NCBI GenBank assembly: GCA_024305745.1
Contig: JAHRBS010000007.1
Span: 1,922,001 to 1,986,000, forward strand
Length of the DNA: 64,000 nt
Source of the DNA: Polyporus tsugae
Taxonomy: Eukaryota; Basidiomycota; Agaricomycetes; Polyporales; Polyporaceae
Direction of reading: 5' to 3'
In this document: in pieces, positions 10,282 to 22,107 of the stretch
Layout: the number at the start of each line of letters is the position of its first letter
Numbering within the stretch: the first letter of the stretch is position 1
Notes under the pieces: generated by a model
Told to the model about the DNA's origin: nothing
Database searches by the model: none
What the model saw: only the letters and a program-made list of their open reading frames with translations
Translations under genes and position numbers: made by a program

Positions 10282-13200
10282 CTAAGCGTGGAAGGTGCCC
10301 ATGTTCGGTGGGTTCTGTTGATACATCTGATACATGTACGCTTGGTAGACGTGGGGCGGGACGGACTGCGGAGCCATCCCGTTGTACTGGGGCTGGTTCA
10401 TGTTGAGGATGTTGGCGGCCTGGGACAGGCTGGGCGACTGCGCGCCATAGGGGACCGGCGATGGCGTGGCATTGTTGGCCGGCACGCCACCGTTGCGACG
10501 AGGAGCGTTGGTTCTGGGGGTAGTGGCCTCGGGAGTGCGAGCCGCGAACGGGTTGAAAGGGTCAGAGTTCGGCGAAAAGGCAGACGGTGGGTTGGAGCGA
10601 CCACCGCGCTGCTGTTGCTGCGGAGCAGCCCCGTTCTGGCCATAGCCCGGGTCGATTTGGAGGCGAGGAGGGCCAGAAGCGGCATTTTGCCCACCCATCT
10701 GAAGAGCCGCCATCATAGACTGGAGGCCCTGGTCGCTCGACGGGTAGCCTGCCGGAAGACCCGGCATGCCGTACTGGTTTTGCTGGTTGTACTTCGACTT
10801 GCCGCTGGGTTGTGGGATGTTCGTCGTGTATGTTGGCTGCAGGTTGGGGACGGGCAGACCAACTTCCTCGATCAGGCGGCGATAGGCCTGAGTAGCAATG
10901 ACCTTGAGCTCGATGAGGACGCGCTTCGTAGCCTCGACGTAGCTGGGGCGTTGAGCAGGGTCCACGAAAGGGCTAGTGAGAATCTTGTGGACGACAGCAA
11001 CGCCGTTAACTTGATCGCCGAGAACGTCGGTCAGGACGTGGTCACCAGGGGAGTTGAACAGGGCCTCGACGATCTGGTTGGACGCCTCGGGCTCAGCCTT
11101 CTGATTGACGATACGGAGCACCGTCAGCGACGCCAGTTTGTGCGTGCACAAGTGCGAGAGGTGAGGCGTGAAGCGAGGCGCGAGGAGATTGTAGCGTGAC
11201 GGGAAGCTTGACGTATCGAGGAGCCAAGTCAACAGCAGCGCGCCGTTCGGGTTAGTCGCCAGAGGAATCGAGTTGAGGATGACGGCAGTGGCGAGGCGAC
11301 GCTGCTGGTTGAGGGTGATGTTGGAGCTCTCGAGGCACGCTCGCATACTGCGAGCACCAAAGCGACCCTGAGCGATCTCCCAAAGACGATCCACCATCGC
11401 ATCGAATAGGAAGTCTGTCGAAGGGGCACCGAAGCGGAGGCAGCACCTGCAGTCAATCAGTTTTGTGCACCTTAAGAACCGCCAGCACCTGTACTCACTG
11501 GACAACATAGTTTCCAAACTGATCCAGAAGGAGCGGAGGGACATAGGGCCGCAGGTTCGCGGTAATGAGGGCGACCTCGTCAGGTGTTTGGACGCACTCG
11601 ATAATCTTCTGAGCAGCCCAAGTACCGTTCTTGTGGATGCCGATCATAGCGAGGTGAGGAGCGATCCGCTCGAGCATCGCAAGCCTGGGGCCAGGGGAGC
11701 ACTTCTCAAACAGCTTCTGCACAACCTGCATTGCGAGACCGCAGTCAACGACCCGGGACCTAGTACTCCATACTCCCGGTAACTTACCGTGTTGCCAAGC
11801 CAGTCCGAAGCAAGGTCGACGATCTCGCCATCGAGGAAGTCGGCTGCGACATTGTCGATCTCCTCGGTCGTGATGGTGCTCGTGTCGAGCCTCTTGCGCA
11901 GCTCGCGAAGCTTTGACGCGTCCCAACGTCTGTTGTGGGGTCTCTCAGAGACCAGGGGGATAGTAGTATAATACATAATCGGCGGCCGAAACTCTGCACC
12001 AATACGTCAATGGTGGTGACGCGAGGATGGACAGACAGCTTGACGTACCTGCAAGGGTCTGTATATCCGCCTCGGCATCGGGGCTCCCTCCGCTCAACTC
12101 CTTCATGACCATTTGTTGCTCAGTGACCGACGCGGTCCAACCAGCAGGCTTGCTGACGCCGTCGTAGCTAGCATGCGCGCCCGAGGCGATCATACTGAGC
12201 AGCAGGTTCGATCGATAGTTCTCCAGGGTACCGCTGAGCACCTGCTGGTCCACCGGGATAGTCCCAGCACCCTTAATGTTGCGGAGCGCGTGAATCGTGG
12301 CACCGACACTCAAATCGCCGATACCCTGAACGCCGACGTTCGCCGCCTCGTCTTGGCCACCACTTCCATCCTGGCCGTTCTTGACGGGGACCTTGGCGAA
12401 GCCAATGCGGATGGCGCCGACGTCGCTGCCGAGAACGTCACGGCCGTTGAGGGCCTTGCGCGCCCTCACCGCATCGTCAAGCCGCTCGAAGTTAACTGTG
12501 TGAAGTTCGTCAACCTGTGTTGATCACCCTGGATATGGTGAACCACGTACTGAAGCCGCAGTTCTTGTGCGTGAGAACACGAGCCGACTCAATGGGGCCA
12601 TAAGGGCTGAACACGCTAAGGATCGTTGCAGGCGTTGTCGTCGAAGGGATGGAACCGATCCACAGAGCACGGGTAGGTGTCGACTGTAGCTGGGCGTCCA
12701 TTCCGGACAGACCAACGTTCTGGTTACCAGACTTGCCCGAGGCACCGCCAGGCGATGTAGCGACTGGGCTGTTCAAGTTCGCACCTTTCGCGGGAGCGAC
12801 GGGCGCGCTGTCCGCCTTACCAAACCCGATGCGGACAGTCTGACCGTTCGGCATCCCAATGTCGCCTCCAAGGCGATTGAGGACGTCTTCCTTAGCGCGG
12901 ATGGCGTCCGCCTGGTCCACGAAGTTAACGAAGCCGCATTCCTACACAGCAGGAGAAGTAGATGATGTCAGCCTCCAAATATACTGCAGCACGCCTAAAT
13001 GGACCGACCTTCTCGGGGAGTAGCCTGAGGGACTCAATGGCACCGTATGGCGCGAACACGTGGATGAGCTGCTCACTCGTGAACGAGCTGTCCAGGTTGC
13101 CGATCCAGAGCGAGCGGGTGGGAGTTTGCATCTGGGTGGACGAATTCTCCGACTTCGGCGAAACGGCGCGGTTCTGGTTCGTCGAAGGGGCCGCGAGGTA

Positions 13201-14523
13201 TGCAGAAGCACGGCTCGCAGGAGGATCGGCATTGGGGAAGTGAACGCTGGCGGCAAGACCGTTCCTGGGGGTGGCGGCCTTCTCTGAGCGCAGAATGCCC
13301 GCAGGGTTAAAGGTCCCCCCGAGGCCAGCGTGGAGCGATATGTCCGCGCCAAAGGAGGACTGCAGCTCACCCACACCGGCGCGACGGTGAAGCCTGGAAG
13401 CAGAATCGTCGAGCGTGCCCACCGAGATGGCACGAGGACGCGTCGCGAGGCCCACACCAAGGTGGTCTGACTGCTTGAAGCCCTGGGCGACATAGTTCGC
13501 GGAGAGGTAGTTGCTGGCATCGGTCTCACCATACGACTCCCTAACCTGGCCGCCACGGTGGTACATGTCGTTCTCGTACATCTCCTCTTCTTCCTCTGCG
13601 TTTTGAGCAGCAAGCAGCGACGCGGCAGAAGGGCGTAAATGATACGGGTTCGAGACCGTGCTGGCGCGCATGCGGGCTGGATTGTTAAGGTTGACCGTGA
13701 TCGCGGCTTGAGCCTGGTTGCGGAGTTCAGAGATCGTAGCTGCAGGGGGGTGACGGACGCCATCGTCCAAGCCCAGGTAATCCAGGGTATGGACGTCGAA
13801 CTCGTCATCCATGGATGCCACGGAGCGCAAATCGTCCAAGACCGGCAATCCGTTCCCACCATTCCTCGACGAGAGCCACGAGGACGAGAAAATGGACGGA
13901 CCAAATGCATTAGACAGCCCGCCCGATGGGAGCGTGAGCGAACCAGACCTGAGGCGACTGTTGCGCTCGGTAAGGGCAGACGAAGCGACCGACGAAGCGA
14001 CAGAGGCCGAGTGACGTAGGCCTGGGCGGACGGGGACAGGACCCCCGGACATGGACGTTGGGGTGCTCAGGTCGTTGCGCTGCCTGAGCTGATCGGCGAA
14101 GTTCTCGGTCGAGCCAGCGGGACTGCCCAAATTGCTCGAGGCCGCCGCGAAGCGCTGTGCGGCAAGCTGCACATTGGAGGGAAGGGTGCCGGCCCTAGCT
14201 CTGCGGAACCCCGGGGGATAGTTGGTAGGCGGAAGGGGGGTGGTATCAGCGGGAGAGTTGGCGGTTGGGGGATGCTCGTTAGGCGGGGAGCCACCGGAGG
14301 CGATGGCGCGCAGCGCAGGAGGCCTATATCTGGCGCCGATGTTCTGCTCAGCTTCGAGCTCCCTTGCGCTATGGACCGCGAGAACGGTTCAGACAACGCT
14401 GATAGAAATATATGGATAGGGAAAGGGGGCGCACCGTTTGGCAAACGCAGCGGAGGGGGCCGGAGGCGGGGTTTTGCCAGAGGACACACGAGAAAAGGAG
14501 TTGTCGTTGGCCGAGAGAGACAT
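10282..14523 (-). CDS. Pumilio-family RNA-binding protein with two RRM domains (JSN1/PUF type)
   Basis: Seven exons (14523-14435, 14368-13009, 12941-12551, 12495-12049, 11993-11788, 11725-11499, 11446-10282) give 1294 residues. The N-terminal ~440 residues are Ser-rich and probably disordered. Two RRMs follow: about 447-535 (SLWIGNLDSSF as RNP2, ECGFVNFVDQADA as RNP1) and 573-660 (ALWIGSIPSTT, NCGFINFERLDDA). A PUM homology domain spans about 800-1140, with repeats such as NTVVQKLFEKCSPG, NGTWAAQKIIECV and FGNYVVQCCLRFG. The tail is rich in Gln, Asn and Pro. The combination RRM plus PUF matches yeast Jsn1/Puf2, cytoplasmic regulators that bind mRNAs, often for mitochondrial or membrane proteins; target choice here is unknown. 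Intron positions fall inside both RRMs and between PUF repeats. Confidence 0.92.
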
Positions 14524-15465
14524 GGCTGTAAGATGTTGGATTAGGTATTACTTGATGTTTTGGCAGAGCGGATTGCGCGAGAGCAAGCAAGAAGCGGCGA
14601 GAGGTAGAAGTAGGAGGAGGAGTCCGATGGGTAACTATGAGCAGGAGGCGTAATAGGGCGAATTTCTGGAAGAAACCAATTTTTGAGGGCGAAGACGGAG
14701 AAGGGGACTGCCCAGGACTACTACAGTAGGGTGGACTCCAGTAAATAGTAGGGGACTAAGTAGATGAAGGTCGTCGTTGGGAGCAGAAGGGCTCGGTAAA
14801 GGAGGCCCTCGCTCTCCTCTGCGGCATCTGCCCCTCAAAACTCCGCCCTGGTTCTATAGCCGCCCAGCCTATCGCCCGCAACAAAGCCTCGCTCCTTTGC
14901 CAGCACGCGGCCTCCCGTACGTACTTACAACGTCTCAAATCAATCTTCATTCGCTAAACGACGCCTATTATCTACCGAGCCATTGGGCATACAGCCCGCA
15001 ATACTTATCCATTCTGCTACTAGCACTATACGAGCATTGACTACTTATATTCCGACAGGACCCCGCCGTCCCCCGTGGCCCGCCCCCAATCCGCCCCTCG
15101 TGCCAATCGATGTCGCAGGCCCAGGGGCCTCCGGATCCTCGGCGGTGATTGGGTGTCCATCATCCATCGCACCCAAGGGGGCCCGAATGATCTGATGCTC
15201 GGGTGCTGCCATGAAATCAGCAAAAGAAGCACTCCCTCGCGGGCGGGTGGCGGTCGAGCCATCGACGGTGTGCAGCGACAAAGGGCGTGGACAAAGAAAA
15301 CATAAGCTGAGTGGGGAATGGAGCGGGTTAATGGATACACATTCTACGGCATGTACGAGACGGCGTATGGGAGGATTGAACATGAATGCAATAAGATTAC
15401 GAAGGCAGAAGGCAAAGTGGGGGGGTAAGTCAGGGTGAGAAATGTCGCGTATGATGGTCTGCCAA
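14524..15465. other. Upstream region of the PUF gene and 3' end of the GDS1-like gene
   Basis: No gene is seen. The part next to 14523 is the PUF promoter and leader. It is purine-rich on the plus strand (pyrimidine-rich on the transcribed minus strand), as expected for a fungal leader. Confidence 0.5.
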
Positions 15466-18400
15466 TTATGAAAGCGACGTGCGAGAACCTCTTCTGCTTG
15501 ACCGCGTGCGAGAAGTCGCGGCCGCGTTGGCGACACGCTTAGATCGCCGGAGTGGCCGCCCCTGAACACTGTCCGTCATGTCGGGGAGCGACGCGGATGC
15601 TGAGAGCGCCTCGGTGGGCTGGTCCACGCATTCCTCCGCTGGGGACGCTTCCCACTCCGATGCGGCGCAGAGAACGTGGAACATCTCCTCTTCCGTTGGG
15701 CTAAGCGGCGTCTCAACGGCGACAGGTATCTCCTCCATTGTTGGCCCATGTCCATCGAGAGCAGCGGTTGCGAGTATGAAGGGTGGGTGCGTGGAAAGAT
15801 GATCCTCCCACGAGACCTCAAATTCTCGCGGAGGTAACTCAAGCCGGTGTGAAGTCATGCCCCGGCGCCTCGCCTCTGATGCCGACTCGAACTGGTGACC
15901 GAACTGGGGATGGGTTGTTTGGAGGCTGCCAGCAGGTTGCAAGGTATGAATGGCGTCAGGGAATAGCAAGCGCAGGTCGTCCGACAGGAATGTTGTCAAT
16001 GTAGACTCATCCTTCGCAACGTCCTGCGCTACGCTGAGAGGAACCCAGGTACCACAGACGAGCGGCGACCCGGCGGTGACGACCACGACACTCGGCGCTG
16101 TCGGAATAGCAACGCTCAGGATTTGCGAGATCGGAGAAGCGTTCACGAAATCGGTGTCCACTCGTCGGAGAAGCGTTGATGAACCCCAAGTCAACTGATA
16201 CACAGCGACACCTAATGAGGACCAACAGGCTATGTCAATTTCCGTGATCAGAAGAGAATCCACAACGGTCGCACCTTCAAATCGGGTTGCCAAAATAGCC
16301 GGAACAGAGGGTATGATAGTGTGAATAGCAAGTCGCTTGTCTTCGGCGGTTTCTTGAGAAGACAACGGCTCCTCCACCGGTTGCGGTGCCGTAGCATGGC
16401 TCGACGCAGACGGCACAGACGCAGCCCGAGTCTGGAGACATAGCGAAGTCAAGGACGCGAGTAAGGAGGGAGAAGAGATCGACGGAAATCTGCCCTGCCC
16501 CGTACGTGTTGAAGCACCTGCGGACTGCACATCCAAAGGGGCAAGGGTACAGCGTGAGAGTGTCGGAGATGGAGAGGATGAAGCGGCGGCGGCAGTAGAA
16601 GGTCCAGGGGATGGAGACAGAATCCGTTCTTCTGGGGAAACGGCCCGTGTAACACGGTACTCGTGCCACGCCCCATCATCGAGGTCATGGGGCTTGACAC
16701 TGTCAGGACCAAGAATTTCCACGTCCCTCCAGTGGAGCTCGTAGGCTGGGCCGGCGTTGTAAAGGTTGAGCGGGGACTCCAGCACCGGACTCTCGCATGG
16801 GTCGAAAGGAACAATGGGTGAAAGGGACTCGGGCGGTGGTGTGTTCTCGGGGAAGAACAAAGGGGGGTCGTCATCTTCCTGTTTGACGTGCACAGATTCT
16901 TCGGGGTACATGCTTGGCCAGGACCACGCCGCGAAATCATCTGATGAAGAGTGTTCCGCCTGACGCTCGGCGGCTGCGGCTTGCGCCACAATGTCTATCA
17001 CCTTCAAGTCTGTAGCGGCGTTATCGAGGTGCTCCCAAGCGTCCAGAAGACCGCGGACGTCTGTCGGTTCTTCCTTAACCATAACGTCTTCGTCCAATTG
17101 GGCCGAGGGAGAGCGAGGACCTGGGCTTTCCCATTGAGTCTCCGCATCGGCGTCGAGTTCGCCGAAAAAGTCGTCTTCCCATGCAGAGTCGTCGTCCTCA
17201 AATGGAGTGTGGAGGCGACCTACGGACAAGCGCCGGGCGCCTGTCATGGTAATATGGAAGTCCTCGTCTTCTTCCTCGGAATCTGGTGGCGGAGAGCCCG
17301 AAAGTGCGCTATAAGGGACGGAGGGCGAGCGTCGACGGGTGTCGCAATGCATGGGAAGGTCCGGAGAGAAGGATGAGCGAGAGACAGGAACCGGCGCGTA
17401 ATATGTTGTGGGGATGGCGGCAAATGGTTTAGAGCAGGAGGGCGAAGGAGACAAGGAAGAAACCGAATCTTCCCCGTCTGAGTCCACCGACATTGAGTCA
17501 GTGTCGGACTGGCCGGACTGCGCGTCATGGTCGACGGGGCTGGGCAGTGGGTCTGGCGAGTTCCCAGCGCGCGAGTCGCACGCAACATCAGAGGAGGACG
17601 CGCTTGGGGTAGGCGTGAGAGAGGGCTTCAGTCTGAGCGTGAGCTTGACCTTGGGTGGCCTCTTCTCATCTTCGTCCGAAGAGTCAGAGACCGATTCCGG
17701 AACCTTGTCAGCACAGGACCGTAAGAGGCGCTTCCGCTTCTGGCCAGCCGCTTGTGCCGCCTTTCGCAGCCTGTCGCGTTCCCGTTTCTTCTCGCGTCCT
17801 GCATTGATCGGCATGCCAACCTTGCCATTCTCGTTGTAGTCGCACAGTCGGATGCCTGCGCGCGCAAATGGGCAAGGGGCACCGGCAGCCTTGCTAAGGT
17901 ACCACACCATGGTACCTCGCCGGAAGTTGGTGAGACGGTTTTCATCTTCGGCTTGAGTGCAGTGCGCGCCACCAACGCGGGAATATAAGCCAGCGACCAG
18001 TTCATCGTCAGACGGTGTGCCCGACATGATGTGACGAAGGAGGAGAGGTTGGTCTTGTTGCAGATCACAACGCTGGGTGTGATTCCGGATAAACGTTGTG
18101 ATAGCTTGCCCAGCGGCAGATAGGCTAAAACGGGTAGATACATGCGGTCAATCAAGGTTCATTTCGCTAGAGTGAAAGGATGACGCACTTCTGGCACACC
18201 AACCCATACTCCATGCATAGCTCGCCAAGGTCTTTGACAGTCATAGCACGGTTGTCCTGAAATGAACAGAATATACGTATATATTCAGAGTACGAGAGAG
18301 TAACCGGTACTCACGGCGGCCATGAGGGAGCGTCCGATTGCGAGGAAGACCTTACTGTTCGCGTCGTCGGCGTGTAGAGTAACATGTGGAGGAGGGAACG

Positions 18401-18623
18401 GAGGGAAGGAGGGTTCTGTGGGGACGGAGGATTGGCGTGCAACGGCCAGCTTGGCCTTAGAACTTGGCATGGGCTTGACACGTCGGGGAGGGGGAGGTGG
18501 GACATCCGTGGGCTGTTGAAGGCGGACGGAGGGCTTGATGGCGGAGTTGGACCGAATTCTAGTCTCATACTGGTGGTTGGCCGACGGGTGCTGTGAGGGG
18601 GCAGGGAGGATGGGTGTGAACAT
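15466..18623 (-). CDS. GDS1-type winged-helix domain protein, putative transcription regulator
   Basis: Three exons (18623-18315, 18256-18189, 18124-15466) give 1011 residues. The winged-helix region spans about residues 85-200: FLAIGRSLMA, then exon 2 NRAMTVKDLGELCMEYG, then exon 3 AAGQAITTFIRNHTQRCD and LYSRVGGAHCTQ...FRRGTMVWYLSKA. Basidiomycete proteins with the GDS1 winged helix share exactly this order; yeast GDS1 is needed for growth on glycerol. A basic patch (REKKRERDRLRKAAQ) near residue 220 looks like a nuclear localisation signal. The rest is acidic, Ser/Pro-rich and probably disordered, ending in a basic RRSKR stretch. The frame stays open 46 codons further 5' (to 18761), but that part looks like a CT-rich leader, so I chose 18623; the start is uncertain. 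Confidence 0.8.
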
Positions 18624-20683
18624 GAGAGAGGCGGGGGAGCATGAAGAGACAAGCGTGGGTAGGCGTCGACCAGCGAAACTCGGGAGGGAGGGGGTGATTA
18701 GGAGGGGCGGGAGGGAGGAGGTGGTGGGGGAGAGCAAGTTGAAGAGAAAGGAAGCCAGCACGCGCTTCTCTGACCCTAACCGTAACCGTCGACCCAGCGT
18801 GCCTAATTCGAGCTAGCCCAAGCCTGATGCCCGCAGCTCCGATCTAGATGACGCAACCTAAAAACGCCCGTCCTCCCCAAGGCGCCCGCCCGCCCCGCCG
18901 TCCCACGCGTCGCGCACAGCGTCGGCCATCCCTGCCCCGCCACGCGCCCGGCATCACTCCTCTCGGGGACCACCTCCGGAAATGAACGAAGCAGACGATC
19001 CCTAACGCTCATCCCTCGGCTCGAACGACGTCGCTAACACATCGAGAAGCATCAAATTGTTATGTCACCCTTGGCCCGCCCTGGGTTTCCACCGCACCAC
19101 TCACCTGCACACTGCAACCTGCCTCCCCGCTTGATGGGAGACTTGGCCCCGCGTCTCCAATGTGAACAAAGAATCCCACCTCCCCCGCTTCCCTCCGTCC
19201 CCACGTCCTGTCTCGTACCTTCGGAACCTTACCGTCTTGGACGGTACGGTGACTGATAACGGCGTTTACCGTGGACTTCCCCGAGAGATGCTCCGCTGCA
19301 GCGCCCTGTCCCGTCCTTCTCTACAATCAAGCATTGATCAAGCAATCAAATGCTCGCTTCCGCATCGACTACACTGCAGCGTCGTTCAAGAAAGCACATT
19401 TAACCACTAGCGTTGCAGGACGACTCACCCCAGATGTGCCTTCGCTTTCTAACCCCCCATATGACGGAATACCTCGTTCGAGACCCTCTTGTTTGAAAGC
19501 GATCGTCGATCGAGGTGTCACTCCACCGCCGAGTCACGTCCACGAGTCGGTTCGCAGCCCGCCTCAATATGACCCCACCGGTAACGACCATGAGGAGAAC
19601 ACTAGGTACGGGGTGATCTCTCCTGCGACGGGGAGGCGATCGCCCTCATGTTAGAAAGCTTTGGGAATTCGAAAACAACGCAGCCCTTGCCTTCAGTTCG
19701 GACAAGGTACCGGAGCTGCTGTGTTGGGTGCTTCGGATTGTGCATCTGCCGCTCAATCTCGGAATCGGGGGCACAGCAGACCCTAAATAAATGTCGAGAA
19801 CACGGGCGACGTCAGAGGTCATCATACTTGAGAAAAACGCATAGTGCACGTACCGGGTGGCAACCGATTAGAGCATCCCCGCTGACCCCTCCCCTCAACC
19901 ACCTCTCAAAACAACGCTTCCCGCTGTGCGTTGTTGATGGAAGGGCAAGTTGCGAGGTAATCACCTCCATTCCGCCACTGCAGCCCCTGCTCATGGTCCC
20001 GCAGGCGAGCTACAAAGAGCCCTTCTCCAATCATGTGCGCCATCCGCCTGTGCGGAAGCAAACCAGGAGCGTCATACACTTACTCAAGCCCGGGTCCAAA
20101 TGAGGAGACCGTCGACTCGGCCGAAGGCGACGATCCAATTCGCGGAGATTCCCAGTTGCGTCACCACAGGTGCGATCTAACGTGTTCGGGGCTTTCTGGT
20201 CGTTTGGCATCTAGTTGAGGTCATGAGAATAATCGACATGGAGGGTGGTCGACATAGAAGTATAATTGGTAGACATCGTAATGCGAGACGAGGCAGGCGC
20301 GGTCATGGAACGATGTTGAAAACGAGGTCCTTCAATTGTTGTCGCAGCTATTTCCGACGATTTTCGATCACAAGTGGAAATACAACAATATTTATGTTGT
20401 TGTTGCTGGCAGTCACGTGATCGCGACCCGTCGCGTCAGTGGCTGACGTCCTCCCACTCTATTGTTACGAGCAAGCTATGTATTAGAAACTTTTCAAGTA
20501 TCTCAAGAATCACTCTTGACCGGGCTGACAAAATACATTCCATCGTTTATCGATTCGAGACCAGATATAGAAAATCACAGTACGGTAGAGATATACTAGT
20601 ACACAATCGGAGCACGCTGCGCGACGAACAAAACATCCCAAAACCAATAATGTAAGCGACGAGCGAGAAGGGGAAGGAGCATA
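18624..20683. other. Two-kilobase gap without a recognised gene
   Basis: This lies upstream of the GDS1-like gene (minus) and downstream of histone H1 (minus). Several short open frames exist (for example 19271-19654 and 19648-20103, plus) but none shows a domain, and I found no splice pattern joining them. Features noted are a CACGTG E-box at 20414-20419 and a small inverted repeat (ACAACA/TGTTGT) at 20382-20400. It may be a long promoter or hold a noncoding transcript. Confidence 0.4.
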
Positions 20684-21696
20684 TCATGCAGCAGCCTATC
20701 GCAGAGTCGTCAGAAAGACCTTGGAGACGAATGCTGACAGCGACATACCTTCTTCGCTCGCGGCTTAGATGCGGCCGACTTGGCCCTAGTCACCTTCGTT
20801 GCAGCCGCCTTCTATAATGGGCGAGTGAGTTTCAACACCAACGTTTACGAGGACCGAGTGCATACCTTCTTCTCAACAGCCTTCGCAGTGCTCGTCTTCT
20901 TGGTGGTCGTCGATGCCTTGGCGGTCCTGGTGGGCTTCGCAGGGGCCTTCTTCACTCCAGTTGAGGACGCCTTCTTGGGGACGGCGGCGGTCTTCTTGGT
21001 GGGTGCTGCCTTCTTCGGGGGAGGGGGAGCAGCATTCTATGCACGTGGTTAGGAACGAAACATAAACTGAAGAAAGGAAAAGAGCAACCTCGTTGTTAGG
21101 CGTAGGCTTGGGCTTAGGCGCAAGCTTGACCTTGCCGGAGGGCCCCTTGGGGAAGGCGAAAGTGCCATCCTCAACTCCATTCTGAATCGCACGGTTGAAA
21201 CGTGACGGATCAACCTTGCCATTGACGGCATCAAGGCCGTACCGCTCTAGAATCATCTGTCTCATAGCCATGAGGACGCAGCGGGAGTTGCATAAGCCTC
21301 TAACCACGTACCTTCTTCAACACAGTGCGCGAAACACCAGTACGCTCCTTCGCATCGACGATACACTCCTGCATTGAAGATGAGTCTCGATGCAAAGGTC
21401 AAGTAGTGAAAAGCAAAACAAACCTTGATCATCTCCTTCCACGTAGGGTGAGGCTTGCCCTCGTCGGCAGCCTTAGCCTGCTTGGGGCCGGCAGCGATCT
21501 TGGGCTTCTTGGTACCAGCGGGCTTAGCAGCCTTGGTGGTCGTCTTCTTCTCAGCAGGCTTCTTCGACCTGGGCTTGTCGGTTGCAGAGGACTTGGGCTT
21601 GTCGGTAGACTTGGGCTTCTCAGCGGCGGACTTGGGCTTGTCTATAGCACTAGCCTTGGGCTTCTCGGAGGCAGTGGACTTGGGTGCGGTGGCCAT
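20684..21696 (-). CDS. Linker histone H1
   Basis: Six exons (21696-21424, 21368-21312, 21256-21089, 21036-20866, 20811-20749, 20695-20684) give 247 residues. H1 binds the nucleosome dyad and linker DNA and compacts chromatin. Residues 1-80 are Lys/Ala/Ser/Pro-rich. The globular H15 domain lies at about 82-160 (HPTWKEMIKECIVDAKERTG, SRTVLKKMILERYGLD, FNRAIQNGVEDGTF, GPSGKVKL). The C-terminal tail is Lys/Ala-rich with KK repeats. The last exon is only 12 nt and encodes three Ala codons plus the stop. Five short introns in a small basic gene are notable. A TATA-like element and an E-box lie upstream (separate entry). Confidence 0.95.
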
Positions 21697-22107
21697 CGCA
21701 ACGAGGTAAAAGGTGAGGGTATGAGAGAAGGGGAATAGGTAGTGGTTGGGGGCGGTGGGAGATAGCGGGCGTGAGGGCAAAGTCAGGGAGGCAAGCTTGG
21801 GGGAAATGGTGGCGAAGTGTCCGGAAGGGCGTCTTCTTATACGGACACGCGCGACGCGTATCACGTGAGGGCTTGACGCGTTTTGTTTACAGAAAACCTT
21901 ATTTCCTCCCCGATCCAAGCGCCCGTTCATGAGCAGCACTGCCCGCTAGCGCCTGCTGTGCTCCACCATGCATGATCAGCTCTGGGCACGACCCTTGCTA
22001 TGCTTATCCGTTCATGAGCACATCCGTGAAAATTCTACTCGAATAACATGTCAAAGTTTCACTGAAACCAATTGTCGCGCTGCAACAACCAGCTTAAGCT
22101 CATGGTG
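21697..22107. other. H1 promoter and RPC82 3' region
   Basis: About 410 nt between the H1 start and the RPC82 stop, both genes on the minus strand. It contains the H1 promoter elements described separately; no other gene is visible. Confidence 0.5.
21836..21867 (-). promoter_or_regulatory. Putative histone H1 core promoter: TATA box and CACGTG E-box
   Basis: On the minus strand TATAAG occupies 21841-21836, about 140 nt upstream of the H1 start codon. A CACGTG palindrome lies at 21867-21862, just upstream of it. Both positions suit a fungal core promoter with an upstream bHLH or Cbf1-type site. Motifs this short can occur by chance. Confidence 0.45.

Noticed and set aside
10201..11199. A 332-codon open frame on the plus strand
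   Set aside because: It is exactly antisense to the last exon of the PUF gene, has no domain, and reflects the GC-rich codon bias of the real strand.
12942..13910. A 322-codon open frame on the minus strand
   Set aside because: It is a shifted frame inside PUF exon 2; it is very rich in Arg, Ser and Pro, and the other frame carries the RRM.
19480..19500. GTTCGAGACC, similar to a tRNA B box
   Set aside because: No A box or foldable cloverleaf is found at the right distance on either strand.
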